DNA of 5,578 bases from NCBI GenBank assembly GCA_030616565.1, contig JAUWXC010000059.1, positions 1-5,578 of the forward strand, in the 5' to 3' direction. The notes beneath the pieces are model-generated. The model was not told the origin of the DNA. It saw only the letters and a list, made by a program, of their open reading frames with translations, and ran no database searches. Positions 5,165-5,578 of this stretch are shown here, piece after piece (the stretch's first letter is position 1; each line of letters opens with the position of its first letter). Source of the stretch: Methanocellales archaeon (lineage in GTDB: Archaea; Halobacteriota; UBA148; JAUWXC01). The translations under genes and the position numbers were made by a program.

Positions 5165-5578
5165 ATGGCTAAAAAGAAGGAGAAACTCAGTGTTAAAAAG
5201 CCAGAAAGGGTACCCACTGGAGTACCGGGATTTGATGATTTGTGCTATGGAGGACTTATCAAAAACAGAACCTATCTGGTTTCCGGAACGTCTGGCGCCG
5301 GCAAAAGCATCTTCGCGTTGCAATATTTGTATAATGGAGCTATTAAATACAATGAACCAGGCATCTTTGTTGCCACAGAGGAAAGACCGAAGGAAATACG
5401 GCAGAATGCTCTGGACTTTGGATGGGATCTAAAAGCGTTAGAAGACGAAAATAAGCTGGCGCTGGTTGATGCCTGTGCTGCCAAGATCGGCGTTCCTTCC
5501 AAGGAAAAGTACGTGGACGTCAGACCTTTTGACATGCGCTCTATGATGGACCAGATCATCACGATACAGGAAAAAATC
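5165..5578 (+). CDS. KaiC-like RecA-superfamily ATPase, N-terminal part, cut by the window edge
   Basis: The first 138 codons are present and the frame is still open at the window end. After a lysine-rich start (MAKKKEKLSVKKPERV) comes PTGVPGFDDLCYGGL (17-31), the entry motif of KaiC/RadA-type domains, then Walker A GTSGAGKS (41-48). GIFVATEERP (66-75) follows, with the paired glutamates E72-E73 that in KaiC activate water for ATP hydrolysis. Archaea have many single- and double-domain KaiC-like proteins, some acting with signal-transduction or motility partners; which kind this is cannot be told from half a domain. The ATG at 5165 is chosen because GGAAGG lies 8 nt upstream and the motif order begins at a normal distance from it. 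It points away from the tRNA. Confidence 0.9.
   Translation, partial: MAKKKEKLSVKKPERVPTGVPGFDDLCYGGLIKNRTYLVSGTSGAGKSIFALQYLYNGAIKYNEPGIFVATEERPKEIRQNALDFGWDLKALEDENKLALVDACAAKIGVPSKEKYVDVRPFDMRSMMDQIITIQEKI

Noticed and set aside
5105..5562. Other-frame open frames over the KaiC-like gene (5105-5323 minus, 5127-5432 plus, 5272-5562 minus)
   Set aside because: The frame from 5165 has Walker A and the EE pair in the right order and stays open to the window end; the others have no motifs.

Overview
The window is archaeal. It carries an archaeal FtsZ next to the preprotein translocase subunit SecE (Sec61 gamma) and the elongation factor Spt5/NusG, an archaeal ribose-1,5-bisphosphate isomerase, TATA-box-like promoters, and a tRNA gene whose intron is bounded by a bulge-helix-bulge (BHB) motif. 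Gene content fits a euryarchaeote in the broad sense (methanogen or anaerobic methane/alkane-oxidiser relatives, Halobacteriota). I cannot place it more precisely from sequence reading alone.

Layout, left to right. Positions 1-1533 (minus strand) hold the cluster ftsZ -> secE -> spt5; spt5 runs off the left edge. The conserved body of secE is present, but its N-terminal part is interrupted by an in-frame TAA. A 120-bp divergent promoter region (1534-1653) separates ftsZ from the plus-strand ribose-1,5-bisphosphate isomerase gene (1654-2583). That gene meets, tail to tail, a minus-strand pair: a two-CBS-domain protein (4304-3843), then 5 bp later a CPA2-type Na+/H+ antiporter (3837-2665). Overlapping and following the antiporter 3' end is a 37-codon remnant coding for the second half of another CBS domain. 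Divergent from the CBS/antiporter pair is a small conserved protein (4362-4835) with a possible winged-helix character. A perfect 11-bp inverted repeat (likely terminator) separates it from a minus-strand tRNA-Arg(CCU), which contains a 30-nt intron at the non-canonical position 29/30. On the right edge a KaiC-like RecA-family ATPase begins at 5165 and is cut by the window end.

How the genes fit together. The left block is housekeeping: cell division, protein export, transcription elongation. The isomerase belongs to the archaeal AMP/nucleoside salvage route that feeds type III RuBisCO, but none of its pathway partners are in this window. The CBS protein and antiporter look like a coupled ion-transport unit in which the CBS protein could sense adenine nucleotides. 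I found no CRISPR array, insertion sequence or clearly novel multi-gene system. The most notable points are the broken secE reading frame, the non-canonical tRNA intron with a complete BHB, and the half-CBS remnant.
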